Positions 32,559 through 42,223 of a stretch of DNA of 64,000 nt are shown here, piece after piece (the first letter of the stretch is position 1; every line of letters begins with the position of its first letter). The DNA comes from Clostridiales bacterium UBA6114 (GTDB lineage Bacteria; Bacillota; Clostridia; Oscillospirales; Butyricicoccaceae). The position numbers and the translations under genes are program-made. The notes beneath the pieces are model-generated. The model was not told the DNA's origin and ran no database searches. It saw only the letters and a program-made list of their open reading frames with translations. The DNA lies in the NCBI GenBank assembly GCA_002423435.1, contig DIWE01000023.1, forward strand, positions 62,001 to 126,000, written 5' to 3'.

Positions 32559-33635
32559 ATGAGAGTGAGAAAATTTGCGGCAATTCTTCTGGTTCTCGCA
32601 ACGGCATTATCTCTCGCAGCATGTTCCGGCGGCTCTTCCGGCACTACGGCTACCTCCGCGCCCCCGTCCTCTGCGCCCGCGACATCCGCCCCCGCGGAAG
32701 CGATCCAGTGGAGACTCGGCACCACCTGCGTCGATCCCAAGGCCAATCCCGACTGGAACGCCTGGGGCCTCACCATTCAGAAATTCTGTGACGACGTAAA
32801 CGAAAAGGCCGCCGGCCGTCTTGTGATCACCCCCTATTATAACTCCGTCATCGGCGGCGACACCGAGCTGTTCCAGGCCATGGTCAACGGCGAGCTCGAG
32901 GTTTATTACGGAAACGGATTTTCCACCTTCGACCCCCGCTTCGCCTGGAAGGGCTTCCCGTTTATCTGGGACGACTATGAGGACATCAGAAAAAACCTCG
33001 GCAATCCGGACGGCGAACTGTTTAAGATCAATTCCTCCATCATGGCCGAATACGGCGTCAAATGTCTCGGGCAGGGCAGCGGCATGGCCCGCGGCCTCGC
33101 AAACTCCGCCCATCCCGTAAAGGTTCCCTCCGACATGAAGGACCTCATCATCAGGACCTATGAGGATAAAGTGGTAAACAGCTTCTTCGGCGGCGTTTCC
33201 ACCATAGCCGTCATGCCTCCCACCGAAATCTACACCGCCCTTCAGACCGGCACGATAACCGCCACCGAGACCTCCGATACCGTCTTTCTCATGAACAAAT
33301 ATTATGAACAATGCAAATATTTCACTTTGCTCGACTGGCAGATTTCCCTTTTTAACTTCATGGTCAACGACGAAATTTACAACAAGCTGCCCGCCGATCT
33401 CCAGGAGATCGTATGGAACGCATCCTGGGATGCCGTCGCCTATGAAAACGAGCTTCTCGACGACTTCCGCGCCAAGGCCAAAACCGCCATGCAGGAACAG
33501 GGCGTCGAGGTCTATGAGCTTACCGAAGCCGACCGCGCCGAATGGGTCAAATATGCCCGAACCCTCGACAGCAATCTTTCCGAGCTCATCGGAAAAGACC
33601 TGTTCGATCAGATCATGGCCGTCCTGGCCGATTGA
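32559..33635 (+). CDS. dctP: TRAP transporter substrate-binding protein (DctP type)
   Basis: 358 residues from ATG at 32559 (AAGGAGG before it). Lipoprotein signal (LSLAACSGG, Cys about 21), Ser/Ala/Pro linker, then a DctP solute-binding domain. It has the conserved ligand-salt-bridge Arg in LIIRTYED and TAVMPPTEIYTALQTGTI-type segments (here TIAVMPPTEIYTALQTG). It captures an organic acid outside the membrane for the DctQM permease. An intercistronic hairpin (33657-33688) after its stop may keep its expression above that of the permease. Confidence 0.92.
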   Translation: MRVRKFAAILLVLATALSLAACSGGSSGTTATSAPPSSAPATSAPAEAIQWRLGTTCVDPKANPDWNAWGLTIQKFCDDVNEKAAGRLVITPYYNSVIGGDTELFQAMVNGELEVYYGNGFSTFDPRFAWKGFPFIWDDYEDIRKNLGNPDGELFKINSSIMAEYGVKCLGQGSGMARGLANSAHPVKVPSDMKDLIIRTYEDKVVNSFFGGVSTIAVMPPTEIYTALQTGTITATETSDTVFLMNKYYEQCKYFTLLDWQISLFNFMVNDEIYNKLPADLQEIVWNASWDAVAYENELLDDFRAKAKTAMQEQGVEVYELTEADRAEWVKYARTLDSNLSELIGKDLFDQIMAVLAD

Positions 33636-33734
33636 TTTTTCCTGATTGTGTCCGGTCCGGAGGGCGGTCTCCATATCCGTCCTTCCGGTTTTCCGGTCCC
33701 TCCCTTTTCTATGCTGAAAGGTGGTGCTCACTGC

Positions 33735-34229
33735 GTGGATCTTCTGAAAAAGATCGACAAAGTCGTTAAAAAAATCATCGAGAATGTCTGCGGCACAATT
33801 TTTATGCTGCTCGCCGCAATTATCATAGTCACCGTCATATCCCGGTATTTCCTTCACCTCAATCTCGGGGGATGGGAAGAGCTTCCCACCATGCTGATGG
33901 TCGCTCTGGTCTGGATCGGCTGCATCCTTGTCGCCAGAGAGGACAACATGATCAAAATCGACCTGATCCATATGGTGATCAAATCGGAGCGGGTAAAACA
34001 GGCGATCAATCTTGTAAACCTGATCCTTTCCTCCGCGATAACGATCTATTTCGTGCCCCTTACATATCAGTTTCTGCAAAATTCGATCAAGCGCGACCTG
34101 CGTTCGGCCGCCGTCGGCTTTCCGATGTGGCCGGTTCACGGCCTGCTGTTTGTCGGCATGACCGGAATGGCAGTCTATTTCGTCATAAACGCAATCAAAA
34201 CAGCGAGGGGGCTCACGAAATGGTCATAG
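33735..34229 (+). CDS. dctQ: TRAP transporter small permease (DctQ)
   Basis: 164 residues from the GTG at 33735 (VDLLKKIDKVVKKI), preceded by GAAAGGTGG. Longer in-frame extensions upstream show no homology. Four membrane helices at about 18-40, 50-68, 92-112 and 132-152, with the WEELPTMLMVALVWIGC segment typical of DctQ. Its end overlaps dctM by 10 bp. Confidence 0.88.
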   Translation: MDLLKKIDKVVKKIIENVCGTIFMLLAAIIIVTVISRYFLHLNLGGWEELPTMLMVALVWIGCILVAREDNMIKIDLIHMVIKSERVKQAINLVNLILSSAITIYFVPLTYQFLQNSIKRDLRSAAVGFPMWPVHGLLFVGMTGMAVYFVINAIKTARGLTKWS

Positions 34230-35554
34230 GCGTGTCGGTCCTTCTGATACTCGTACTGATCTTTTTGGGCCTCGGCGTGCCCCTCAGCTTTATGATAGGC
34301 TCCGTGTATTATGCGATAGTCGGCCACAACAGCGTCGGCAATTTCGCCTATAACGCATACTATTCCATCGGCAACTCGCCCGCCCTGCTCGCCATTCCCC
34401 TGTTTCTCGCCGCAGGCGCCTTCATTGAAAAGAGCGGAATCGCCAAGGTGCTGATAGATCTTGGCGATCGGATGCTATACAAAATAAAGGGCGGCATGAC
34501 CGCCACCATCCCCCTGGTCTCCTGCTTTTTCGGAGCGCTTTGCGGGTCCGGTCTCGCCACCGCAAGTGTTCTCAGCAATATGATGACCCCGCCCCTTGTG
34601 GAAAAGGGCTGGGACAAACGATATGTCGCGGCGCTTATCGCGGCCTCAAGCCCGTTCGGCTATATGATCCCTCCAAATATGAACGCGATTTTGTACGCCA
34701 CGATCACCACCGCTTCCGTTGGCGCCCTGTTTCTCGCCACGGTCATTCCCGGAGTGCTGTGGGCCTTCCTTTACCTTGTTATAAACCGCCTGGTCTATCA
34801 AAAATGGTATCACCCCGAAAAGACCGGCCTGTACGCCGGCATGTCCGAGGTCGAGATTGCGGCCGAGCGCCAGAAGGGCATCAGCACGTGGCGGATCGTG
34901 CGTTCCGCCATACCGGCCTTTATCATGCCGGTGCTTGTGCTCGGCGGCATCTATACCGGCGTTTTCACCGCGACCGAGGCCGGAGCCGTCGCCTGCCTGT
35001 ATGCGGCGATTGTCGGCGTCTCTATCTACCGCACATTCAAGATGTCGCAGATCCCCCGCGTTTTTGCGACGAGCGCTTACAATGTGGCGACTCTGATGCT
35101 GATTATCCCGATGACCACCATATTCACAAGAATCCTCATCATGAACAACGTCCCCGAAATGGTCACCAATTTTATCCTGAGCGTTTCGACAAACCGCATC
35201 GTCGTCATCCTCATCATCAATGTGGTGCTCTTCATCGCGGGCTTCTTCCTCGACAGCAATATCCTGCTGCTCGTGTTCGTGCCCCTTCTCCAGCCGGCGG
35301 CGCTGGCACTCGACATCTCGCTCATTCAGCTTGCCGTCATCATCTTCGTCGCGATCGGCATCGGTTCCGTTACGCCCCCGATGGCCATGTGCCTGTTCGC
35401 CGCTTCAAAGACGACCGGCGTTCCCGTCGTGGATATGGTTAAGCCCATTCTTCCCTTCATCCTCTTCGCGGCAATCCCGATCATGCTGGCCGTGTCGTTT
35501 TTCCCCCAGCTTTCCGAATGGCTGCCCGGTCTCATATATCCAAGCATCAGCTGA
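34220..35554 (+). CDS. dctM: TRAP transporter large permease (DctM)
   Basis: 444 residues from ATG at 34220 inside the end of dctQ. About twelve to thirteen membrane helices. DctM landmarks include LGLGVPLSFMIGSVYY, GGMTATIPLVSCFFGALCGSG, PPNMNAILYATITTASVGALF and the C-terminal IGIGSVTPPMAMCLFAASKTT. Carries out sodium-coupled uptake of the ligand delivered by DctP. Confidence 0.92.
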   Translation: MVIGVSVLLILVLIFLGLGVPLSFMIGSVYYAIVGHNSVGNFAYNAYYSIGNSPALLAIPLFLAAGAFIEKSGIAKVLIDLGDRMLYKIKGGMTATIPLVSCFFGALCGSGLATASVLSNMMTPPLVEKGWDKRYVAALIAASSPFGYMIPPNMNAILYATITTASVGALFLATVIPGVLWAFLYLVINRLVYQKWYHPEKTGLYAGMSEVEIAAERQKGISTWRIVRSAIPAFIMPVLVLGGIYTGVFTATEAGAVACLYAAIVGVSIYRTFKMSQIPRVFATSAYNVATLMLIIPMTTIFTRILIMNNVPEMVTNFILSVSTNRIVVILIINVVLFIAGFFLDSNILLLVFVPLLQPAALALDISLIQLAVIIFVAIGIGSVTPPMAMCLFAASKTTGVPVVDMVKPILPFILFAAIPIMLAVSFFPQLSEWLPGLIYPSIS

Positions 35555-35579
35555 TTTTTTGGAAAGAAGGCTTTTCTTA

Positions 35580-37166
35580 ATGGATCTTGTCATCAAAAAC
35601 GGACGTATCGTCGACGGCACCGGCGCGGCGCCGTTTACAGCCGACATCAGGGTCACCGGCGACACGATCACCGCCATAGGCAGCATTGACCCGCCGGACG
35701 GCGCGCAGGTCGTCGACGCCGCGGGCAGGCTTGTCATCCCGGGCATGTTCGATTCCCACAGCCACGACGAGGGCGGCCTGTTCGACGAAAAATACGCCCA
35801 TCTGCGCGTGGTGCAGGGCATCACCTCGAATATCGTGGGCCAATGCGGGGCAACCCCCGCCCCGAACTGCGAAAAATACATGGAAGGGCTCCGCGCGATT
35901 TATTTCGACCACACCGGCGGGCTCAAATTCCCGTGGGAGTGGACGGATGTGAAGGGCTACCTCTCCGCCGTCGAGCGGTCGGGGCCGTCCTATAACATGG
36001 AGGTGCTCGTCGGCCACAACACCCTGCGCATGTGCGTCATGGGCGCCGAGGACCGAAAGCCGGACAGCGGCGAGCTTTCGGCCATGAAGGATCTGCTCGA
36101 CCGGGCGCTTTGCGACGGCGCCGTCGGCATGTCGCTCGGGCTAAACCTGCTCCCCGGAAAATACAGCGACACCGAGGAGATCGTCGAGCTTGCAAAGGTG
36201 CTAAAAAAGCACGACGCCCTTCTTTGCTCCCACCGGCGCGGAGAGGGCTCGATCGCCCTCGAGGCCATAGAGGAGATGCTCGAGGTCGCGCGGCGCACCG
36301 GCGTGCGTTCGGTGCTCTCCCATGTAAAGGTGATGGGCGCGCATAACCGGGGCAAGGCCATAAAGGCGCTTGCCATGATAGAGTCCGCCATAGCCGGGGG
36401 GCTCGACATTTCCTTCGATGCATACCCCTATATCGAGGGCTTTGTCCAGCTTTATCAGCTCTTTCCCCGCTGGGTCTGGATGTCGGGCTCGGCGAAGGTC
36501 ATGGAATATCTCTCCGACCCGGAAAGCTGCAAAAAGATCATCGCCGAGGTGGAGGAAAACCCGGCCTCGGACTGTTACTACAACCAGTCCGGCGGCGCAA
36601 AGGGCATCCAGGTTAAGCAATGCCCCGACCCCGAATTCAACAATAAGACCTTACGGCAGATCAGCGGGGAAACCGGCGTCGACCCGCTTAAGTCCGCCAT
36701 AGATATTATCCGCAGGTTCGGTCCCGGCGTCATGATGCTCTGCGACCTGCAGGACAGAGAGGAAAATTATCTGATCATCACCCACCCGCGCTGCATGATA
36801 TGCAGCGACGGAGCGCCCAATCAGGTCAGCAGCCATCCGCGGTATCTCGGAAGCTTTGCCCGCATACTCGATTTCTACGTAAAGGAAACCGGCCTGCTCA
36901 CCCTTCCGGACGCAGTCGCGAAATTTACCTATAAGACCGCCCGCTGCTACCGTGTCGCCGACCGCGGCGCCATAAAGGAGGGCTTCAAGGCCGATCTCGT
37001 CATCATAGACTGGGACAATTTCCGCGACAATTCCACCTTCGACGCTCCGTCGGCAAAGGCGACCGGCATAGACTACGTTTTTGTTAACGGCGTTCTCGCC
37101 GCCAAAGACGGCGTGTTCATCGGAAACGCCGCCGGCAGGGTCATAAGAAGCTCCGATATCAAATAA
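35580..37166 (+). CDS. N-acyl-D-amino-acid deacylase (D-aminoacylase, amidohydrolase family)
   Basis: 528 residues from ATG at 35580 (AGAAGG upstream); the frame is open farther back but only inside dctM. Metal-binding HSH at 60-62 (PGMFDSHSHDEG), VLSHVKVMGAHNRGKA (about 245-260), HP(R) near 400 and CSDGAP with catalytic Asp. It matches D-aminoacylase/D-hydantoinase-like enzymes that release D-amino acids from N-acyl forms. Its place between the TRAP genes and hyuAB fits catabolism of an imported acylated or cyclic amino-acid derivative. Confidence 0.88.
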   Translation: MDLVIKNGRIVDGTGAAPFTADIRVTGDTITAIGSIDPPDGAQVVDAAGRLVIPGMFDSHSHDEGGLFDEKYAHLRVVQGITSNIVGQCGATPAPNCEKYMEGLRAIYFDHTGGLKFPWEWTDVKGYLSAVERSGPSYNMEVLVGHNTLRMCVMGAEDRKPDSGELSAMKDLLDRALCDGAVGMSLGLNLLPGKYSDTEEIVELAKVLKKHDALLCSHRRGEGSIALEAIEEMLEVARRTGVRSVLSHVKVMGAHNRGKAIKALAMIESAIAGGLDISFDAYPYIEGFVQLYQLFPRWVWMSGSAKVMEYLSDPESCKKIIAEVEENPASDCYYNQSGGAKGIQVKQCPDPEFNNKTLRQISGETGVDPLKSAIDIIRRFGPGVMMLCDLQDREENYLIITHPRCMICSDGAPNQVSSHPRYLGSFARILDFYVKETGLLTLPDAVAKFTYKTARCYRVADRGAIKEGFKADLVIIDWDNFRDNSTFDAPSAKATGIDYVFVNGVLAAKDGVFIGNAAGRVIRSSDIK

Positions 37167-37257
37167 CGGCATAAATAAAACCCCAACGGTCCCCGTTTTT
37201 GCGGGGGCTTGTAAAAGTGCGCTTAAAATACTACAAGTCTTCATTTGAGGTGAGAAA

Positions 37258-39327
37258 GTGAGCTATAAAATTGGAGTAGACGTTGGCGGAACGTTTACGG
37301 ATGTCTGCCTGTTCGATCAGGACACCAAGGAGGTGAGCGTCCATAAGCTTCCCTCCACCCCGTCGGATCCGTCCGAGGCCATAGCCGACGGCATTATGCA
37401 GATCATGGAGCAAAACGGCATAACCGCCGAAAGCGTCGTATACCTTGCCCACGGAACAACCGTCGCCACCAATGCGACGCTGGAGCGCAAGGGCTGCCGG
37501 ACCGGCATCATCACGACCCGGGGCTTCGGGGACTTAATCGAGCTTGCGCGGCAGACGCGGCCGTCGCTTTACGACGTTCAGGTCGATAAGCCGGTGCCGA
37601 TCATCTATAAGCGTTTCAGAAAAGAGGTGGACGAACGGCTCCTCTACAACGGCGAGGTGCTGAAGTCCATCGACCGCGAAGAGGTTGAAAGGGTGGTGGA
37701 CGAGCTCAAAGCGCTCGGCGTCGTCTCCTATGCCGTATGTCTGCTTCACGCCTATATAAACCCGGTCCATGAGAAGATCATCGCCGAGGTCATAAAAAAG
37801 CGTCACCCCGAGGCGTATGTCTCCATATCGAGCGACGTGCTGCCGGAATATCGGGAATACGAGCGCATGAGCACGACCGCGCTGAACAGCTACATAGGCC
37901 CGATCGTCGGCAGATATGCGACCATGTTCAAAAAGCGTGTCCGCGATATGGGCATGAATCTCACGCCGTATATCAACCAGTCGAACGGCGGCCTGATGTC
38001 CATTGAAACCACCTTTGATCATCCGATCCGGACCGCCCTGTCCGGCCCCGCCGCCGGCGTCTCCGGCGCAAACTATATCGCCGCGGCCTCGGGCGTCAAG
38101 AATTTCATCACCTTCGACATGGGCGGCACCAGCACCGACGTCTGCCTGATCGAAAACAACTCGCCCAGACAGACGACCACCAAGGCCATAGCCGACTTCC
38201 CCGTGCGCGTACCGATGACCGACGTAACGGCCGTGGGCGCGGGCGGCGGCAGCATCGCCTGGGTGGACAGCGGCGGGATGCTCAAGGTCGGCCCGGAAAG
38301 CGCCGGCGCCGTTCCCGGCCCCATCGCCTATTCGAAAGGGGGTACCCTCCCGACGGTGACCGATGCAAACGTGGTGCTGCACAGGCTCAATCCGGAGTAT
38401 ATCCTCGGCGGCAGGATGAAGATAGACGAGAAGTCGGCTCTGGAAGCCATCGAGGAACAGCTCGCGAAGCCCCTCGGCATGAGCGCTCTGGACGCGGCCC
38501 GCGGCATCATCGCCGTCGTCAACTCCAACATGGCGCGTGCCATCCGCATCGTATCCGTGGAACGCGGATACGACCCGCGCGAGTTCGTCCTTATGGCCTT
38601 CGGAGGCGCGGGCGCTCTCCACGCCGCGTCCGTCGTAAAGGAGCTCGGCATCCGCCGCGTGATGATCCCCTCGAATCCCGGCATCCTCTGCGCCATCGGC
38701 CTTTTGGCCTCGGATATCCGCTCGGACTATGTAAGGACCAGTATCCTCAAATTTGAAGAGGATAATCTGGAGGTCATGAACCAAACCCTGGAGGATCTTG
38801 TGGCGGAGGGCATGCGCTGGCTCGAAAAGGAGAATATCCCCGAAAAGCAGCGCGTCATCGTAAAGCGCGCCGATATGCGGTATCTCGGCCAGAATTTTGA
38901 GCTTTCCATCGAAATCACCGACGACAGAATCGATGCAAACACCATAGCCGGTATTCACAGGCAGTTTAACCTTGAGCATAAGCGCGAATACGGCTATTGC
39001 CGCGAGAACGCGGTCATACAGGTGGTGAATTTCCGCGTCACGGCGCTCGGCCGTGTGTCGACAATAAGGCTTAAGGAGCATCCCTTCGGGGGAAAGGACC
39101 CGTCCGCCGCCGTGATCGGTCGGAGAAGCGTGTATTTCGAGGAAAGCGGCGGCTTTGCGCCGACTGAAATATACGACCGCGACAGGCTCGGGTGCGGCAA
39201 CGTCATCAACGGTCCGGCCGTGATCGAGGAGATGTGCGCCACCGCCCTTATTCCGCCGGGATATACTGCGGAGGTAGACAAATACTTAAATATCATGATA
39301 GCGTGTCCGGACGCACACGGGAGGTAA
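37258..39327 (+). CDS. hyuA: Hydantoinase/oxoprolinase family protein, subunit A
   Basis: 689 residues, the normal HyuA length. N-terminal actin-like ATPase fold: YKIGVDVGGTFTDVCLFD, then HGTTVATNATLERKG. The second half has FDMGGTSTDVCLI and LMAFGGAGALHA. HyuA/HyuB pairs hydrolyse cyclic amides with ATP (N-methylhydantoin, 5-oxoproline) or carboxylate ketones. GTG start at 37258 after TTGAGGTGAG. The preceding gap has a small CCCCG/CGGGG hairpin at about 37190-37207. Confidence 0.9.
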   Translation: MSYKIGVDVGGTFTDVCLFDQDTKEVSVHKLPSTPSDPSEAIADGIMQIMEQNGITAESVVYLAHGTTVATNATLERKGCRTGIITTRGFGDLIELARQTRPSLYDVQVDKPVPIIYKRFRKEVDERLLYNGEVLKSIDREEVERVVDELKALGVVSYAVCLLHAYINPVHEKIIAEVIKKRHPEAYVSISSDVLPEYREYERMSTTALNSYIGPIVGRYATMFKKRVRDMGMNLTPYINQSNGGLMSIETTFDHPIRTALSGPAAGVSGANYIAAASGVKNFITFDMGGTSTDVCLIENNSPRQTTTKAIADFPVRVPMTDVTAVGAGGGSIAWVDSGGMLKVGPESAGAVPGPIAYSKGGTLPTVTDANVVLHRLNPEYILGGRMKIDEKSALEAIEEQLAKPLGMSALDAARGIIAVVNSNMARAIRIVSVERGYDPREFVLMAFGGAGALHAASVVKELGIRRVMIPSNPGILCAIGLLASDIRSDYVRTSILKFEEDNLEVMNQTLEDLVAEGMRWLEKENIPEKQRVIVKRADMRYLGQNFELSIEITDDRIDANTIAGIHRQFNLEHKREYGYCRENAVIQVVNFRVTALGRVSTIRLKEHPFGGKDPSAAVIGRRSVYFEESGGFAPTEIYDRDRLGCGNVINGPAVIEEMCATALIPPGYTAEVDKYLNIMIACPDAHGR

Positions 39328-39332
39328 TCGAT

Positions 39333-41081
39333 ATGAACAATCAGAAAAAGGTGGATCCGATTGTCGTGGAGGTGCTGAGCAACGCTTTCATGTCCGTCGC
39401 CGAGGAGATCGGCACCATCCTTATCAGGACGGCCTATTCCACCAATATCAAGGAAAGAAAGGACTGCTCGTGCGCCATTTTCGACGTCGACGGCACGACC
39501 ATAGCCCAAGCCGAGCACATCCCCGTGCATCTCGGCTCGATGCTCGGCATCGTTTCGGAAATAAAGAAGAAATTTCCGCTCGATTCGATGCGTCCCGGGG
39601 ACATGTTTATAGCCAACGACCCTTACACCGGCGGCGGCAGCCATCTGCCGGACATCACCGTGGCCTCGCCCGTGTTCTATGACGGTGGGATCGTCGCCTT
39701 CGTCGCCAATATCGCCCACCATTCCGACATCGGCGGCCGCGTAGCGGGCGGAGCCTCCGGCGACAGCACCAGCATCTTTCAGGAGGGACTGCGCATTCCG
39801 CCGGTCCGGATCTTAAACGCGGGCGTCCTCGATCAGGACATCATGGACATCATCATGCTGAACTGCCGCACCGCCTTCGAAAGGACCGGCGATATCCTGG
39901 CCCAGGTCTCCGGCAACACCATCGGCTGCAACAGGATGGTCGACATCCTGAACAAATACGGCAAAGAGACCGTGCTTTCCGGGATGCAGGAGCTTGTGGA
40001 CTACGGGGAACGAAAGATGCGCGCCGGTATCGCCGCTCTGCCCGACGGCGACTACGAGTTCGAGGACTGGATGGACGACGACGGCATCGACATCGGCGTA
40101 CCTTTCAAGATCAAGGTAAAGGTCAGCGTCAGGGGCGACACCATACACCTTGACTTCACCGGCTCCTCAAAGCAGGTCAAGGGCGCCATAAACGTCGTAG
40201 ACAACGCGCTCAAGGCGACGGTCTACTATGCGCTCAAGGCAATTGTAGACCCGACGCTGCCCCCGAACGGCGGCTTTTACCGCCCCATCACCATCTACGC
40301 CCCGGAGGGCTGCATCGTAAATCCCCTGCCGCCCGCATCGGTCGGCGCACGGACCGATACCTGTCAGCGTGTCGCGGATGTCGTCTTCGGCGCTTTGGGC
40401 CGGATAGACCCGAGAAAAATCATGGCCGGCTGCTGCAGCGTCGTACAATCGGTCGTCATATCGGGCCACGACGAGCAGAGGAACAAATTTTTCGTCTATC
40501 CGGAGACCGTCGGAGGCGGCTTCGGCGCAAGATACAACAAGGACGGCCTTGACGGCGTTCAGGTGCACGTGACGAACTCCTCCAATCTGCCGGTCGAGTG
40601 CCTGGAGAACGAATATCCCCTGCTCGTCGACCGCTACGAGGTGCGCAAGGACTCCGGCGGGGCGGGCAAGTTCCGCGGAGGCCTCGGCATCAGGCGCGAC
40701 TACCTGATGATACAGGACGCACTGTTCGGCTCCCACGCCGACCGCCAGCACATTGCCCCCTGGGGGCTCTGCGGCGGAGGGGACGGCGCGGTCGGCGCTT
40801 TCGTGGTAAATCCCGGCACGCCGGAGGAATACCGTCTCCCCTCCGGCCGCGTATCCGATTTCCCGCTCAAAAAAGGCGATATTTTAAGCGCGCTCACCCC
40901 CGGCTCGGGCGGCATGGGCAACCCCCTCGAGCGCGACCCCGCGATGGTACTCGACGACGTTCAGAACGGAAAGGTCAGCCCCCATAAGGCGCGCGAGCTC
41001 TACGGCGTCGTAATCGACGAGGCCATAGAGAGGGTGGATGCGGAGGCTACCGCCGCTCTGCGCGGATCAATGGCCGGCTGA
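39333..41081 (+). CDS. hyuB: Hydantoinase B/oxoprolinase family protein
   Basis: 582 residues from ATG at 39333 (GGGAGGTAATCG upstream). HyuB signatures: VDPIVVEVLSNAFMSVAEEIG, GSMLGIVSEI, FIANDPYTGGGSHLPDITV and GGAGKFRGGLGIRRDY. Forms the catalytic complex with HyuA, five bp upstream. Last gene of the operon, before a strong bidirectional terminator. Confidence 0.92.
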   Translation: MNNQKKVDPIVVEVLSNAFMSVAEEIGTILIRTAYSTNIKERKDCSCAIFDVDGTTIAQAEHIPVHLGSMLGIVSEIKKKFPLDSMRPGDMFIANDPYTGGGSHLPDITVASPVFYDGGIVAFVANIAHHSDIGGRVAGGASGDSTSIFQEGLRIPPVRILNAGVLDQDIMDIIMLNCRTAFERTGDILAQVSGNTIGCNRMVDILNKYGKETVLSGMQELVDYGERKMRAGIAALPDGDYEFEDWMDDDGIDIGVPFKIKVKVSVRGDTIHLDFTGSSKQVKGAINVVDNALKATVYYALKAIVDPTLPPNGGFYRPITIYAPEGCIVNPLPPASVGARTDTCQRVADVVFGALGRIDPRKIMAGCCSVVQSVVISGHDEQRNKFFVYPETVGGGFGARYNKDGLDGVQVHVTNSSNLPVECLENEYPLLVDRYEVRKDSGGAGKFRGGLGIRRDYLMIQDALFGSHADRQHIAPWGLCGGGDGAVGAFVVNPGTPEEYRLPSGRVSDFPLKKGDILSALTPGSGGMGNPLERDPAMVLDDVQNGKVSPHKARELYGVVIDEAIERVDAEATAALRGSMAG

Positions 41082-41115
41082 TTTCGGGGAAAGATACAAT
41101 AGCTCCCGATTATGT

Positions 41116-41169
41116 AAAGGGGCGCGCCGCAAAACGTTTTTGAAAAAACGGAAGGCGGCGCGCCCCTTT
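41116..41169. terminator. Bidirectional terminator between hyuB and transketolase
   Basis: Perfect 15-bp arms (41116-41130 and 41155-41169; AAAGGGGCGCGCCGC type) with an inner CGTTTTT/AAAAACG stem. Confidence 0.85.
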
Positions 41170-41236
41170 ATCTCTTATTATCAATTGTCTGCCCGGATGA
41201 TATCCCTTTTCCAAAGGGGTTTGACCGCGCGGCTTT

Positions 41237-42223
41237 TCAGCGGCGAAGCATCTCCTTGACCTTTCCCGCAATGCTTTTCCCGGTCAATCCGAATGCCTCC
41301 ATAAGCACGTCCGGATCGCCCGACTCGCCGAACCGGTCCATGATCCCGATCATTTTAACGGGAACGGGACAGTGCTCCGCCAGCACCTCGGAAACCGCGC
41401 TGCCCATGCCGCCCATGACCTGATGCTCCTCGACCGTCACAACCGCCCCGGTCCTGCGCGCCGACTCGACGATGGTCTCCTTGTCGATCGGCTTTATGGT
41501 GTGATTATTGATCACTTCCGCGCTGACGCCCGCCTTCTCCAGTATCCTCGCCGCGACGAGGCTTTCATACACCATGGCGCCGCAGGCGATGATGGTGACG
41601 TCCGAGCCTTCCCTGCAGCAATACGCTCTGCCGATCTCAAACGGCGTGTCGTCGTCCGTGATGACGGGCACCTTCTCCCGCCCGAAGCGGATATAGACGG
41701 GTCCTTCGATATCCATGCACGCAAGCGTCGCTTTTCTGGTCTCCGTCGAGTCCGCGGGCACGATGACCTTCATGTTCGGAAGGCATCTCATCAGCGAGAT
41801 CTCTTCCAGCGCCTGATGGGTCGCGCCGTCGGCTCCGACCGAGATTCCGCCGTGCGCGCCGCCCAGCTTAACGTTTAGGTTGTTGTAGCACACGGTCGTC
41901 CTGATCTGATCCCACGATCTCCCCGCGAGAAACACGCCGTAGTTGCAGACAAACGGGATCTTGCCCATCAGGCTCATGCCGGCCGCGATACACATCTGGT
42001 TCTGTTCGGCGATGCCGACGCTGATAAACCGCTCCGGGAATTCCTTTTGGAACCAGTCCACCCTTGTCGACGCGGTGATGTCCGCGCCGATTGCCACAAC
42101 GTCCGGATTTTTGCGCGCCGCTTCCACCAGTCCCAAGCCGTATCCGTCCCTTGTCGGCACCTTTTTGGGGCTGTCCAGATCAACATTCAGTCTGTATTTT
42201 AACATTACAGTTTTCTCCTCCAT
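41237..42223 (-). CDS. Transketolase, C-terminal subunit
   Basis: 328 residues covering the pyrimidine-binding and C-terminal domains: PTRDGYGLGLVEAA, VGIAEQNQMCIAAGMSLMGK (Glu that activates thiamine diphosphate), GGISVGADGATHQALEEI, YIRFGREKVP. Split transketolases of this kind are common in clostridia and archaea. Coupled to the N-terminal subunit (shared base at 42223). Confidence 0.92.
   Translation of the reverse strand: MEEKTVMLKYRLNVDLDSPKKVPTRDGYGLGLVEAARKNPDVVAIGADITASTRVDWFQKEFPERFISVGIAEQNQMCIAAGMSLMGKIPFVCNYGVFLAGRSWDQIRTTVCYNNLNVKLGGAHGGISVGADGATHQALEEISLMRCLPNMKVIVPADSTETRKATLACMDIEGPVYIRFGREKVPVITDDDTPFEIGRAYCCREGSDVTIIACGAMVYESLVAARILEKAGVSAEVINNHTIKPIDKETIVESARRTGAVVTVEEHQVMGGMGSAVSEVLAEHCPVPVKMIGIMDRFGESGDPDVLMEAFGLTGKSIAGKVKEMLRR

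Noticed and set aside
35220..35579. In-frame 120-codon N-terminal extension of the D-aminoacylase
   Set aside because: It is the alternate frame of dctM; the ATG at 35580 has a ribosome site and begins the conserved fold.
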